DNA from: Oscillospiraceae bacterium
Lineage (GTDB): Bacteria > Bacillota > Clostridia > Oscillospirales > Oscillospiraceae
Length of the DNA: 36,139 nt
Direction of reading: 5' to 3'
Assembly (NCBI GenBank): GCA_017406005.1
Contig: JAFQZI010000042.1
Span: forward strand, 1 to 36,139
In this document: positions 6,254 through 14,111 of the stretch, piece by piece
Layout of the letters: each line of letters starts with the position of its first letter
Position numbering within the stretch: the first letter of the stretch is position 1
Program-made: the position numbers and the translations under genes
Notes under the pieces: model-generated
What the model was told of the DNA's origin: nothing
The model's database searches: none
Seen by the model: the letters and a program-made list of their open reading frames with translations, nothing else

Positions 6254-7137
6254 TTAAAACTCTTGAAAAAGCCGGCCGCACCGAAGATGAAGCGATCAAC
6301 GCCGCACTTGAAGAGTTAGGTCTGGATCGTGACGATGTTTCCGTCGAGATTCTTGAACGTGCGAAATCCGGATTCTTCGGCATCGGTGCAACACAGGCAG
6401 TTGTCCGTGTGACGTACGAATGTGAAGAGATTCCCGAACCGGTAAAAGAAGCTCCTTCCCCTGCTCCGGCAGCAAAAGCTCCCGCCGCAGCAAAAGCGGA
6501 GCCCGCCAAGGCACCCGCTCCGGAAAAGAAACCGGCCAAGCCGGCCGCAGCCAAAGAACCGGAAGCAAAGAAAGCCGAAGAACCGAAGGCTCCCCCTGCT
6601 CCTGCCGAAGCCCCGGCTTCCGCAGACGAAAGCCCGAGATATGCAGAAATCCGTGCATTCCTGACCGGCCTGTTTGACAAGATGGGCATCGAAGCTCAGA
6701 TCGACATCACCACCCGGGAAAACGGCGGCATTGACGTGAATCTCACGGGTGACGGGATGGGCGCCATCATCGGGCGCCGCGGCGAGACGCTCGATGCAAT
6801 CCAGCATCTGACCAACTACGTTGTCAATCGCGGCGGGGATAAACGTTCCCACATCAATATCGATGCAGAATCCTATCGCAGCAAGCGGGAAGATTCCCTG
6901 ACCCGCCTCGCTGAGAAGATGGCCGAAAAAGCGATCAAATACAAACGCAGCATGGCCCTGGAACCCATGAACTCTTATGAGCGTCATGTCATTCATACGG
7001 CTCTGCAGGACTATAAGGGTGTTACAACTGCTTCCACCGGCGAGGAACCGAACCGCCGCGTTGTCGTGAGCTATGTAAAACCGGAGGGTGAAGAAGAATC
7101 TTCTTCCGGTAAACCCAAAATTCGCGAATGGGCATAA
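6250..7137 (+). CDS. jag: Jag/KhpB RNA-binding protein (Jag-N, KH, R3H)
   Basis: A 295-residue protein. Residues 1-55 form the Jag-N domain (KTLEKAGRTEDEAINAALEELG ... ILERAKSGFFGIGATQAVVRV). Residues 60-125 form an Ala/Pro/Lys/Glu-rich linker. Residues about 140-215 form a KH domain with the loop IIGRRGETLDAIQHL, and about 220-285 an R3H domain (ALEPMNSYERHVIHTALQDYKGVTT ... RRVVVSY). Jag/KhpB binds RNA and affects cell elongation and division in Gram-positive bacteria. It is translationally coupled to yidC, the conserved arrangement. The linker is unusually rich in repeated PAKAPA/KPAAAKEPE-type units. In many Firmicutes mnmE follows, but here acpP does. Confidence 0.93.
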   Translation: MIKTLEKAGRTEDEAINAALEELGLDRDDVSVEILERAKSGFFGIGATQAVVRVTYECEEIPEPVKEAPSPAPAAKAPAAAKAEPAKAPAPEKKPAKPAAAKEPEAKKAEEPKAPPAPAEAPASADESPRYAEIRAFLTGLFDKMGIEAQIDITTRENGGIDVNLTGDGMGAIIGRRGETLDAIQHLTNYVVNRGGDKRSHINIDAESYRSKREDSLTRLAEKMAEKAIKYKRSMALEPMNSYERHVIHTALQDYKGVTTASTGEEPNRRVVVSYVKPEGEEESSSGKPKIREWA

Positions 7138-7185
7138 AGTTATAAAATATTTCAATATAATATAAATTTATAGAAGGAGATTATT

Positions 7186-7413
7186 ATGACTTTCGAAACC
7201 GTCAGAGACACTCTTGCAGAACAGTTTGAAATTGATCCCTCCGAGATCACAATGGACACCAACCTGATTGATGACATTGGTGCAGATTCTCTCGATGTTG
7301 TCGAGCTCATTATGTCCCTTGAGGACAACTACGGCATCACCATTTCTGATGAAGATGCCCAGGAACTTGTCACCGTTCGCAAAATTGTGGATTATATCGA
7401 AAGAATGCAGTAA
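7186..7413 (+). CDS. acpP: Acyl carrier protein
   Basis: A 75-residue acidic helical protein with the phosphopantetheine site GADSLDVVEL (S35). The flanking sequence IDPSEITMDTNLIDDIGADSLD ... EDNYGITISDEDAQELVTVRKIVDYI is typical of type II fatty-acid synthase ACP. GAAGGAG lies just before the ATG. The gap of 48 bp after jag is AT-rich and could hold a weak promoter, but no convincing -35 is seen, so read-through from the rpmH operon is possible. A strong terminator follows. No other fatty-acid genes are nearby, so this may be either the housekeeping ACP or an extra one. Confidence 0.93.
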   Translation: MTFETVRDTLAEQFEIDPSEITMDTNLIDDIGADSLDVVELIMSLEDNYGITISDEDAQELVTVRKIVDYIERMQ

Positions 7414-7444
7414 CCCCTGATTCTACAGGTAAATGACAGTTCAG

Positions 7445-7485
7445 AAAACCCACCGGACGAGATTCTCTCAGCCAGTGGGTTTTTT
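7445..7485 (+). terminator. Terminator after acpP
   Basis: AAAACCCAC at 7445-7453 pairs with GTGGGTTTT at 7475-7483, with T continuing to 7485. The next gene's ribosome binding site begins only about seven bases later. Confidence 0.85.
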
Positions 7486-7501
7486 ATGAAAGGACAGCCT
7501 A

Positions 7502-8062
7502 ATGACGCAAGAGAACACCGAAAAAAGAGCCCGCCGATATATTGTTTTCGACGTGGAAACGCCGAACCACAACAATGACCGAATGAGTGCCATCGGCATC
7601 AGTGTGATCGAAGACGGAAAAATTATCGACGAATTCTACTCCCTCGTCAATCCGGAAACCTATTTTGACGCCTTCAACGTCCAGCTCACCGGGATCTCGG
7701 AAGAGCTTGTCGCGAATGAGCCGAATTTTGCAGAGCTCTGGGAGACCATTGAACCGATCATGAGCAGCGGTTTGCTGATTGCACACAATGCGCCTTTTGA
7801 CCTCTCCGTTCTGAGAAGCTGCCTGCATGCTTACGGGATCACCTGGAAAAACTATGCACGTTACGCCTGCACCGTGCAGATGAGCCGCAAGATGTATCCG
7901 GAGATGCGGCACAACCTGAATGTGATGTGCGACTTCTTTTGCATTGATCTTGACCATCACAATGCATCGAGCGACAGCCACGCCTGTGGGGAAATACTGC
8001 TGAGACTGATGGAAAACGGCGCCGATATCAGACAGTTTATTAGAACGTACAGATTCTTATGA
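7502..8062 (+). CDS. DEDDh-family 3'-5' exonuclease (DnaQ/epsilon-like)
   Basis: A 186-residue single-domain exonuclease. Exo I is YIVFDVET with D17 and E19. Exo II is LLIAHNAPFDLSVL with D100. Exo III is HHNASSDSHA with H153 and D158, the H-x4-D pattern of the DEDDh subgroup. Such proteins remove nucleotides from 3' ends with two metal ions; the free-standing forms in Firmicutes have roles in repair or RNA/DNA trimming that are not fixed by sequence. Exo I reads FDVETPNH where most relatives have FD(V/L)ETTG, a common variant. AAAGGA precedes the ATG. It lies between two terminators and so probably depends on read-through or a weak local promoter. Confidence 0.88.
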   Translation: MTQENTEKRARRYIVFDVETPNHNNDRMSAIGISVIEDGKIIDEFYSLVNPETYFDAFNVQLTGISEELVANEPNFAELWETIEPIMSSGLLIAHNAPFDLSVLRSCLHAYGITWKNYARYACTVQMSRKMYPEMRHNLNVMCDFFCIDLDHHNASSDSHACGEILLRLMENGADIRQFIRTYRFL

Positions 8063-8103
8063 AAAAACACCTTCATGCTTTGGTTGCGCATGGAGGTGTT
8101 TTT
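8063..8103. terminator. Bidirectional terminator between exonuclease and TRAP-1
   Basis: CACCTTCATG (8068-8077) pairs with CATGGAGGTG (8089-8098) with one G-T pair, flanked by A5 and T5. It separates the exonuclease gene from the converging TRAP operon. Confidence 0.85.
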
Positions 8104-8121
8104 CTGTAATGTGATAAAAAG

Positions 8122-9453
8122 TTACATGGAGATCGATCCGTTTATCAGCCCGTAGATCAGATCCGGAACAACCGTGACAAGCACAGGAATAAAGGTGATC
8201 AGCAGCAGGACGATAAACAGACACACAATGAATGGCCAGACTTCCTTAATAAACTTACTGATCGGACATCCCGTAATACCGCAGGTGGTGAACATCATGG
8301 AGCCGAACGGAGGAGTGATGCCGCCGATCATGATGTTGACGATGCAGACAAGGCCGAAGTGAATGGTGTCGACACCGAGGCTCTGGGCAACCGGCAGGAG
8401 AAGCGGGGTTGCGATCATCAGAGCAGCGCCGCCCTCGAGGAACATGCCCATTACGAGAAGAACCACGTTGACGAGCATCAGGAAGACGTACTTATTGCTG
8501 GTCAGGCTCGTAATAGAGGAAGCAACAATCTTCGGGAGATTGATGTAGCTCATATAGTTGCCGAAGGTGCTGGCCGAAACCATGATCAGAACAACGCTCG
8601 ACGTACCGGCAATGGTATCCAGCAGGATCGGGATAAAGTGCTTTTTGAAGCTAAGCTTCTTATAGACAAACTTGCCGATCACAAAGCAGTAAAGCACTGC
8701 AAAGGCGCCGCCTTCCGCCGGTGTAAACAGGCCGAAACGCATTCCGATGATGATGCCAAACGGGAAGAAAAGGCCCCAGAAAGAAATGAATGCCTGCTTG
8801 AGGACCGTCTTCATCGGGGGGAATTTATCACGCGTCGTCGGGTAATTCCGCTTGTGCGCAATAATCGAAACAACGATCATCATACTGATGGACATCATGA
8901 TACCTGGAACATAGCCGGCCGCAAAAATACGGCCAAGGGATGCCTGCGCAATCAGCGAGTAGACGATCAGGTTGACGCCGGGAGGAATAACCGGTGTTGC
9001 AGCAGAAGATGAGGCCGTGATAGCCGCAGCAAATGCTTTGGAATAGCCGCGCTTCTCCATCTCGGGAACCAGCATCTTGGACTGCATGGCGCAGTCAGCA
9101 TTGGCAGAGCCCGAGCAGCCGCCCATCAGCATACTGAGAAGGACGTTGACCTGTGCCAGGCCGCCCTTCATATGACCGGTGACGCACTCACAGAAGTCCA
9201 TCATCTTGTCTGCGATACCGCCGAAGTTCATAACCGATCCGGACATGACAAAGAACGGGATCGCCAGCATGGAGAAGGACTGCGTGGAGTTCATGACCTT
9301 CTGCAGAATCGTCCACGGCTGGACACCGTTATTGATGAAGTAGAAGTAAAAAAACGTTGAACCGAAGAGAGCATACACAATGGGCATGCCCAGGAAATAG
9401 AGAATAAAGACGAGAAAGATCGGAATCAGGTTAACAAAGCTCAATGTCGCCAT
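8122..9453 (-). CDS. dctM: TRAP transporter large membrane subunit DctM (system 1)
   Basis: A 443-residue protein of about 12 hydrophobic segments, the ion-coupled translocation subunit of a tripartite ATP-independent periplasmic transporter. Family marks are FSMLAIPFFVMSGSVMN, GGLAQVNVLLSMLMGGCSGSANAD, the SSAATPVIPPGVNLIVYS hairpin and ITPPFGSMMFTTCGITG near the end. DctM uses a sodium or proton gradient to move carboxylates delivered by DctP. Its ATG overlaps the dctQ stop by one base. It is very close in sequence to the DctM of system 2 (12214-13500) through the first 180 residues, so the two systems look like an old duplication. Confidence 0.93.
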   Translation of the reverse strand: MATLSFVNLIPIFLVFILYFLGMPIVYALFGSTFFYFYFINNGVQPWTILQKVMNSTQSFSMLAIPFFVMSGSVMNFGGIADKMMDFCECVTGHMKGGLAQVNVLLSMLMGGCSGSANADCAMQSKMLVPEMEKRGYSKAFAAAITASSSAATPVIPPGVNLIVYSLIAQASLGRIFAAGYVPGIMMSISMMIVVSIIAHKRNYPTTRDKFPPMKTVLKQAFISFWGLFFPFGIIIGMRFGLFTPAEGGAFAVLYCFVIGKFVYKKLSFKKHFIPILLDTIAGTSSVVLIMVSASTFGNYMSYINLPKIVASSITSLTSNKYVFLMLVNVVLLVMGMFLEGGAALMIATPLLLPVAQSLGVDTIHFGLVCIVNIMIGGITPPFGSMMFTTCGITGCPISKFIKEVWPFIVCLFIVLLLITFIPVLVTVVPDLIYGLINGSISM

Positions 9454-10040
9454 CAGAATGTTCCCCCTTCCTGAATCTCCTCTGTCTCCGGAGCTTTCGA
9501 TTTAATCAGATGCAGCTGGTCTCTCAGGAAGAAATAAACCGAGTAGCAGAAAGAAAGACCGAAGCCGAGAGGTACCGCAATGCCGGTCCACCATTTGGGG
9601 AGGCGCAGCGTATCGGTATAGGTCAGTTTGATCTGCCCTGCATACTTGAACACACCGTCTACGGTTTTGAAGATAATTCCGCGCTTCCAGATCAGGTTGG
9701 CGACATACTGTGCGCTGATATAGGTCAGCAGAAGCAGAATTGCCAGCTCCAGAATGCTCACTACAAGTGCAATGATATCTTTTGCCTTGCCGTGAATCAG
9801 GTTGACAACGATATCAACGCCCAGATGGGCATGCCTGCGGTGAGCATAGGCGCTGCCCATAAAAACCGTCCAGACAAAGAGAGAGGTCACGATCTCGTCC
9901 GTCCATTTAATGGGGCTGTTCAGGAAGTAGCGGAAAACGACATTCACATTGACCAGAATGACACAAATGGTCAATGTGGTACCGCAGATGATTGCATCAA
10001 GGTTTGTGAGTATGAGTTTGGGTGTGATTTTCTTTTTCAT
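9453..10040 (-). CDS. dctQ: TRAP transporter small membrane subunit DctQ (system 1)
   Basis: A 195-residue protein with four hydrophobic segments, the small subunit that joins DctM. It shows the family phrase VNVVFRYFLNSPIKWTDEIVTSLFVWTVFMGSAYAHRRHAHLGVDI. I use the ATG at 10040, six bases after AAGGA; an in-frame TTG six bases upstream overlaps that site. It lies between the binding-protein gene and dctM, with a hairpin in the 115-bp gap upstream (10094-10118). This order P-Q-M is the usual TRAP layout. The C-terminus carries an ESK-type charged tail. Confidence 0.88.
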   Translation of the reverse strand: MKKKITPKLILTNLDAIICGTTLTICVILVNVNVVFRYFLNSPIKWTDEIVTSLFVWTVFMGSAYAHRRHAHLGVDIVVNLIHGKAKDIIALVVSILELAILLLLTYISAQYVANLIWKRGIIFKTVDGVFKYAGQIKLTYTDTLRLPKWWTGIAVPLGFGLSFCYSVYFFLRDQLHLIKSKAPETEEIQEGGTF

Positions 10041-10093
10041 AGGCAATCCTTAACAAAATCAACTGTAGCGACTTCAATGTTCTTATCTGACAT

Positions 10094-10118
10094 GGACTGC
10101 CCGATAATCGGGCAGTCC
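10094..10118 (-). promoter_or_regulatory. Intercistronic hairpin between dctP and dctQ (system 1)
   Basis: A perfect 11-bp stem (GGACTGCCCGA at 10094-10104 with TCGGGCAGTCC at 10108-10118) and a 3-nt loop, with no T run. It most likely stabilises the dctP message or trims expression of the membrane genes. The same position carries a hairpin in the two other TRAP operons. Confidence 0.65.
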
Positions 10119-10155
10119 AGCCACAAACAGTATACTCTGATCAGTGCAGGGAAAC

Positions 10156-11211
10156 TCAGGCAGCTGCCTTCTCTGCACGGAAGCCGTTGATCAGGTCAAC
10201 GAGCTGATCATGGAGCTCGGGCGTTGCGCCGTACTCTTCAACAATCCAGTCATAAACCGGTGCGCAGGCTTCGGTGAAAGCATCGATGTCGACTTCATTC
10301 CAGGTAACACCGGCTTCCGTCTTCATCTTTTCGATCTGGACAGCTTCGTCGTCAGCACACATGGTCTGCTCCCATTCGCCGCATTCAGCAGCGCAGGCAT
10401 CCAGGATATCTCTCCACTTCACAGGCATCTCTTCGTAGACATCCTGTGCCATGAACAGCCAGCGGGTTGCAATGAAGTGGTTGGTAAGGGCAACCTTCTT
10501 TACGAGTTCGTACGGAGCGCCTGCACCGGCGAGGGTGGAGGTGGAACCTTCGAAGCCATCAACAACGCCGGAGGAGATGGAGGAAAGGCATTCGGTGAAG
10601 GACATCGGAACAGGTGTTGCACCAAGGCACTCGATCGTCTTGATGAACAGAGCTGCTGTGGTGGAACGGAGCTTCATGCCGTTGAGGTCTTCGGGCTTAT
10701 AGATGTCCTTATTGGTGACAACAGAGCGGTAGCCGAAGGAGTAGTGCGTGTCAAGGATGTGGATATTCTCTTCTGCCAGACGGTCCAGAACGTCCTTCAC
10801 GATGTCGGAAGCCATGACGAAGTTGTACTCTTCATCGTTGTTGTAGAGCATCGGGCCGACGAGAACTGCGCAGTCACCAACCCAGTCGGCAAACAGGGAG
10901 GGCTCTTCCAGGCCGATCCACTTGTCGCCGTTGACAGCATGGACAACGGAGTCTCGGTAGCAGTCAAGCTCGTTGAGGCCGTGGAATTCGACTTTTACAT
11001 GGCCTTCGGTGCGCTCGGTAACCATCTCGGCAAACTTCTCAGCTGCCTTGTAGTTCCACTCTTTCGGATTGAAGACGTTGGAGTAGATGAGGTCAATATG
11101 ATATGCTTCGGCCTCAGCTTCCTCTTCTGCGGTGTAGCCATCCGCATGGGCAATTGCTGCCATTGCGAACAGCATCGTCAGTGCCAGGATTACTGCCAGG
11201 AACTTTTTCAT
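10156..11211 (-). CDS. dctP: TRAP transporter solute-binding protein DctP (system 1)
   Basis: A 351-residue secreted binding protein. Residues 1-23 form a signal peptide (MKKFLAVILALTMLFAMAAIAHA), with a likely cut after AHA and no lipobox. The mature protein has the DctP outline: YHIDLIYSNVFNPKEWNYKAAEKFAEMVTERT at the start, GMKLRST with the substrate-binding Arg, and GVVDGFEGS in the second lobe. The conserved Arg normally binds a carboxylate, so the ligand is probably an organic or sugar acid. It is the first gene of the operon, with a consensus promoter and an operator-like inverted repeat upstream. No catabolic gene is linked to this system, so the substrate cannot be named. Confidence 0.9.
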   Translation of the reverse strand: MKKFLAVILALTMLFAMAAIAHADGYTAEEEAEAEAYHIDLIYSNVFNPKEWNYKAAEKFAEMVTERTEGHVKVEFHGLNELDCYRDSVVHAVNGDKWIGLEEPSLFADWVGDCAVLVGPMLYNNDEEYNFVMASDIVKDVLDRLAEENIHILDTHYSFGYRSVVTNKDIYKPEDLNGMKLRSTTAALFIKTIECLGATPVPMSFTECLSSISSGVVDGFEGSTSTLAGAGAPYELVKKVALTNHFIATRWLFMAQDVYEEMPVKWRDILDACAAECGEWEQTMCADDEAVQIEKMKTEAGVTWNEVDIDAFTEACAPVYDWIVEEYGATPELHDQLVDLINGFRAEKAAA

Positions 11212-11247
11212 AGTTTTGTTTTCTCCTCTTTTTTGATATAGTTTTCA

Positions 11248-11267
11248 TTGGCATTTCGGTATGCCAA
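11248..11267 (-). promoter_or_regulatory. Operator-like inverted repeat in the dctP-1 leader
   Basis: TTGGCAT and ATGCCAA are perfect 7-bp arms around a 6-bp spacer, just downstream of the predicted transcription start. The 8-bp palindrome ATTGCAAT (11270-11277) lies next to it. A repressor bound here would block transcription; the regulator is not in the window. Confidence 0.5.
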
Positions 11268-11278
11268 CTATTGCAATT

Positions 11279-11307
11279 ATCATACCATTTTGGTCTCTGA
11301 TTGTCAA
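11279..11307 (-). promoter_or_regulatory. Promoter of TRAP operon 1
   Basis: On the minus strand TTGACA (plus 11302-11307), a 17-bp spacer and TATGAT (plus 11279-11284), followed by the inverted repeat at 11248-11267. Confidence 0.8.
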
Positions 11308-11422
11308 TGAAATGGCCCTGAAATCATCAAGTTTTTTTAGGCGCTTTGCATAAACAAAAGTTGATTTTTCAGCAGATATGACAGTGGAAATGAGCGAAAT
11401 GCCATACTCCTTCCGGAAGCAA

Positions 11423-11454
11423 AGCCAAAGGCCGCCGGCAGGCGGCCTTTGGCT
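11423..11454 (-). terminator. Terminator after the glycerophosphodiesterase gene
   Basis: A perfect 14-bp stem (11423-11436 with 11441-11454) and a 4-nt loop. The core AAGGCCGCC-N4-GGCGGCCTTTGGC recurs at 16207-16232. The T5 run is on the plus side; on the minus side the tail is only moderately T-rich. Confidence 0.7.
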
Positions 11455-11459
11455 CTTTT

Positions 11460-12185
11460 TCAATTTCTGTGTGCCCAGTCGGCAAGGATACGCGGATAAT
11501 TGGTGAAGACTCCTTCCGCACCCCATTCATACAGTCTTTCAAAAGTACCCAGATCATTTACTGTCCATGAATTAACACCGATGCCATATTGACGGCAGTT
11601 ATCTGCGTTCTCCTTTGTAAACAGGCTGCTGTCCGGATGATAGTATTCAAATCCATACTTATTGCAGTAATACCCGGCAAACTGAAGATCATCGTGCTCA
11701 ACCAGCGCTCCGACCGGACAATCCGGAAGAAACTGCTTCATCCTGACGATAGAAAGATGATTGAAAGACGAGAAGATAACCCTGTCTTCCAGTTTAAAAA
11801 CCTTGATCATCTCAGTCAGCTTCTCTTCAATTTCAGGGTAATACACGATGCTTGTTTTGAGCTCGACATTGGTTACCAGGCGGGTATCCTTAACCCATTC
11901 ACAGTATTCCTCAAAACTGGGTATCTGCTCGGGAGCACACGTATTCCCTTTGATGACAGAAGCGTTGAAAGACTTCAATTCCGAAAGGGTATAATCTTTT
12001 ACATATCCCTTCCCTGTTGTTGTACGGTTCAGGGTTTCGTCATGAATGATCACCAGCTCGCCGTCTTTCGACAGCTGGACGTCCAGCTCTATCCCGTCAG
12101 CGCCTGTCTTTTCAGCTTCCCGGAAGGCAAGCATCGTGTTTTCAGGATACTTCCCACTATATCCTCTGTGTGCAAAAACTCTCAT
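11460..12185 (-). CDS. Glycerophosphodiester phosphodiesterase (GDPD/UgpQ-like)
   Basis: A 241-residue cytosolic TIM-barrel enzyme that hydrolyses glycerophosphodiesters to glycerol-3-phosphate and an alcohol. The GDPD active site is complete: H6-R7 in FAHRGYSG, E15-N16 in PENT, E33 and D35 in GIELDVQLS, H48 in IIHDETLNRTT and the ELK of TNVELKTS. The end has GVNSWTVNDLGTFERLYEWGAEGVFTNYP, also typical. I use the ATG at 12185, since GGAG lies seven bases upstream; an in-frame TTG at 12197 overlaps that site. There is no signal peptide. It is the last gene of TRAP operon 2, only 28 bp after dctM. Confidence 0.9.
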   Translation of the reverse strand: MRVFAHRGYSGKYPENTMLAFREAEKTGADGIELDVQLSKDGELVIIHDETLNRTTTGKGYVKDYTLSELKSFNASVIKGNTCAPEQIPSFEEYCEWVKDTRLVTNVELKTSIVYYPEIEEKLTEMIKVFKLEDRVIFSSFNHLSIVRMKQFLPDCPVGALVEHDDLQFAGYYCNKYGFEYYHPDSSLFTKENADNCRQYGIGVNSWTVNDLGTFERLYEWGAEGVFTNYPRILADWAHRN

Positions 12186-12213
12186 ACTCTTCTCCAAAAT
12201 TCAATTGTTCTTA

Positions 12214-13500
12214 TCAATAGATCAGGTTCGGAAGCAGCAGAGAGATACCCGGGATATAGGTGATCAGCAGAAGGGCGATGATCAGGGCCAAAATAAACGG
12301 CTGAACTTCGCGGATAAACTCAGACATCTTACTCCCGGTAATCGATACACAGGTAAACATCATGGAACCAAACGGAGGCGTCAGGCCGCCGATCATGATG
12401 TTGACGTTTACCACGATGCCGAAATGAACCAGATCGATTCCGGCGGCTTTGACCAGCGGTACCATCAGAGGCGCCAGGATGATCAGCGCAGCGCCGCCTT
12501 CGAGGAACATGCCCATAATGAGAAGGGCAATATTCAGGATCAGCAGAACCAGATACTTGTTGGTCGCAATACCGCTGACTGCTTTCAAAAGTGCATTCGG
12601 AATATTTTCCCAGGTGAGATAGTATCCGAACAGATTGGCCGCAACAATGATCAGCATGACCGTGCAAGTACCGGAAATCGTCTCCCGGAAGATCGGAATG
12701 AAGTGTTCCTTTTTTAAACCTTTGTAGACAAACTTACCAATGATGAAACAGTAGAGAATTCCGACGCCGCCTGCTTCCGTCGGTGTGAAGAGGCCCATAC
12801 GCATGCCCATGATAATTCCGAGCGGGAAGAACAGAGCCCAGAAAGAGTCAAGCGCCTGTTTGGCAATCTCCTTAACTCTCGCGCGTTTCTCACGGCTTGG
12901 TGCATAGCCGCGCTTCTTTGAAATGATATTCACCGCGATCATGAGCGTTATAGCCATAACAAAGCCCGGAATATATCCGGCCGCAAATAGCTTGCCGACG
13001 GACGCGCCGGCAATCAGGCCGTAGACGATCAGGTTAATGCCGGGCGGGATAATCGGCGTGATGCAGGATGAGGCAGCAGTAATAGCTGCAGAGAACCCTT
13101 TTCCGTAACCTCTTTTTTCCATCTCGGGGACCAGCATTTTGCATTCCATGGCAGCATCTGCATTGGCAGAACCCGAGCAGCCGCCCATCAGCATGCTGAG
13201 CAGGACGTTGATCTGTGCCAGACCGCCTGCCCTGTGGCCGGTAAGTGCATCGGCGAATGCCATAAGCTTGTCGCTCATCCCGGCATAATTCATGATGGAG
13301 CCTGCCATGATGAAGAAGGGAATCGCCAGAAACGGGAAAGACTGGGTGGAAGTGATGAACTTCTGCAGCAAGAGATAGACCTTGGAGGTCGTATCGACAA
13401 AGCCAAAGAAATACAGTGTGCCCGCTATCAGCGCATAGGCGATGGGGATCCCGCTGAAATACAGCACCAGGGCAATGATAATCGGGAGGTAAATCGACAT
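12214..13500 (-). CDS. dctM: TRAP transporter large membrane subunit DctM (system 2)
   Basis: A 428-residue polytopic membrane protein, the ion-driven permease of TRAP system 2. It carries FPFLAIPFFIMAGSIMN, GGLAQINVLLSMLMGGCSGSANADAAMECKMLVPEMEKRGY, TPIIPPGINLIVYG and LTPPFGSMMFTCVSITG. These segments are nearly the same as in system 1, showing common descent. GGAGGG lies ten bases before the ATG, and the gene follows dctQ by six bases. It ends 28 bp before the glycerophosphodiesterase start, so the enzyme is in the same transcript. Confidence 0.93.
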   Translation of the reverse strand: MSIYLPIIIALVLYFSGIPIAYALIAGTLYFFGFVDTTSKVYLLLQKFITSTQSFPFLAIPFFIMAGSIMNYAGMSDKLMAFADALTGHRAGGLAQINVLLSMLMGGCSGSANADAAMECKMLVPEMEKRGYGKGFSAAITAASSCITPIIPPGINLIVYGLIAGASVGKLFAAGYIPGFVMAITLMIAVNIISKKRGYAPSREKRARVKEIAKQALDSFWALFFPLGIIMGMRMGLFTPTEAGGVGILYCFIIGKFVYKGLKKEHFIPIFRETISGTCTVMLIIVAANLFGYYLTWENIPNALLKAVSGIATNKYLVLLILNIALLIMGMFLEGGAALIILAPLMVPLVKAAGIDLVHFGIVVNVNIMIGGLTPPFGSMMFTCVSITGSKMSEFIREVQPFILALIIALLLITYIPGISLLLPNLIY

Positions 13501-13506
13501 TTAATC

Positions 13507-14010
13507 TCAGCCCTCCTTCTTTCCGCGGATCAGGTCGCGGATATCTTCCCAGCAATGAATCAGGGAATAGATCGACATCAAACCGAAACCGAGCAGCAGT
13601 GCAAAATACAGATAGTTTACAGAGATCTTCATGATCGGCATGGTTTTAACCTTGGAAGAACGCATAAACAAAACGCTCAGATACGTAACGTAGCAGTTCA
13701 GCACAAGAATAATGATATCCGTCAGCAGGTGGACGACTTCACGAGCTTTTGCAGGCAGCCGTTCAACCAGCAGGTCAACACCGACATGCTGACGGGTACG
13801 GAGGCACCAGGCAGCACCGACAAAAACCGTGTAGACAAAGCAGCTGGTTGCAACTTCATCTACCCAGGCAATCGGCGCATGGAAGAAATAGCGTGAAAAG
13901 ACATTGATAATGACCAAAACCATGGAAACGGCAAACATAAACCCGGCAAACCAGGCATCCAGATTCTTCAGAATACGTTTCCCCAAACTGTCATTCAAGG
14001 TGTAAGTCAC
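13507..14010 (-). CDS. dctQ: TRAP transporter small membrane subunit DctQ (system 2)
   Basis: A protein of about 163-167 residues with four hydrophobic segments and the DctQ phrase VINVFSRYFFHAPIAWVDEVATSCFVYTVFVGAAWCLRTRQHVGVDLL. Two starts are possible. GTG at 14010 abuts a GAGAGAGG sequence too closely; TTG at 13998 has GGTGA eight bases upstream and may be the true start. The other TRAP small subunits here also use tight or rare starts. The gene follows an attenuator-like hairpin (14031-14061) that separates it from dctP. Confidence 0.88.
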   Translation of the reverse strand: MTYTLNDSLGKRILKNLDAWFAGFMFAVSMVLVIINVFSRYFFHAPIAWVDEVATSCFVYTVFVGAAWCLRTRQHVGVDLLVERLPAKAREVVHLLTDIIILVLNCYVTYLSVLFMRSSKVKTMPIMKISVNYLYFALLLGFGLMSIYSLIHCWEDIRDLIRGKKEG

Positions 14011-14018
14011 CCTCTCTC

Positions 14019-14061
14019 AAAAAATCAGCAGACGCCTGCCGCAAAATCGCGGCAGGACGTC
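14019..14061 (-). promoter_or_regulatory. Intercistronic attenuator-like hairpin between dctP and dctQ (system 2)
   Basis: GACGCCTGCCGC (14031-14042) pairs with GCGGCAGG-ACGTC (14049-14061) with one bulged A. On the minus strand a run of six T (14019-14024) follows after a short spacer. It would let most transcripts stop after dctP, giving more binding protein than permease. Confidence 0.65.
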
Positions 14062-14111
14062 TTTTTTCAGTGATTTGTTCTTTCGATTGCAGGATAAGAG
14101 ACTTCCGGAAA

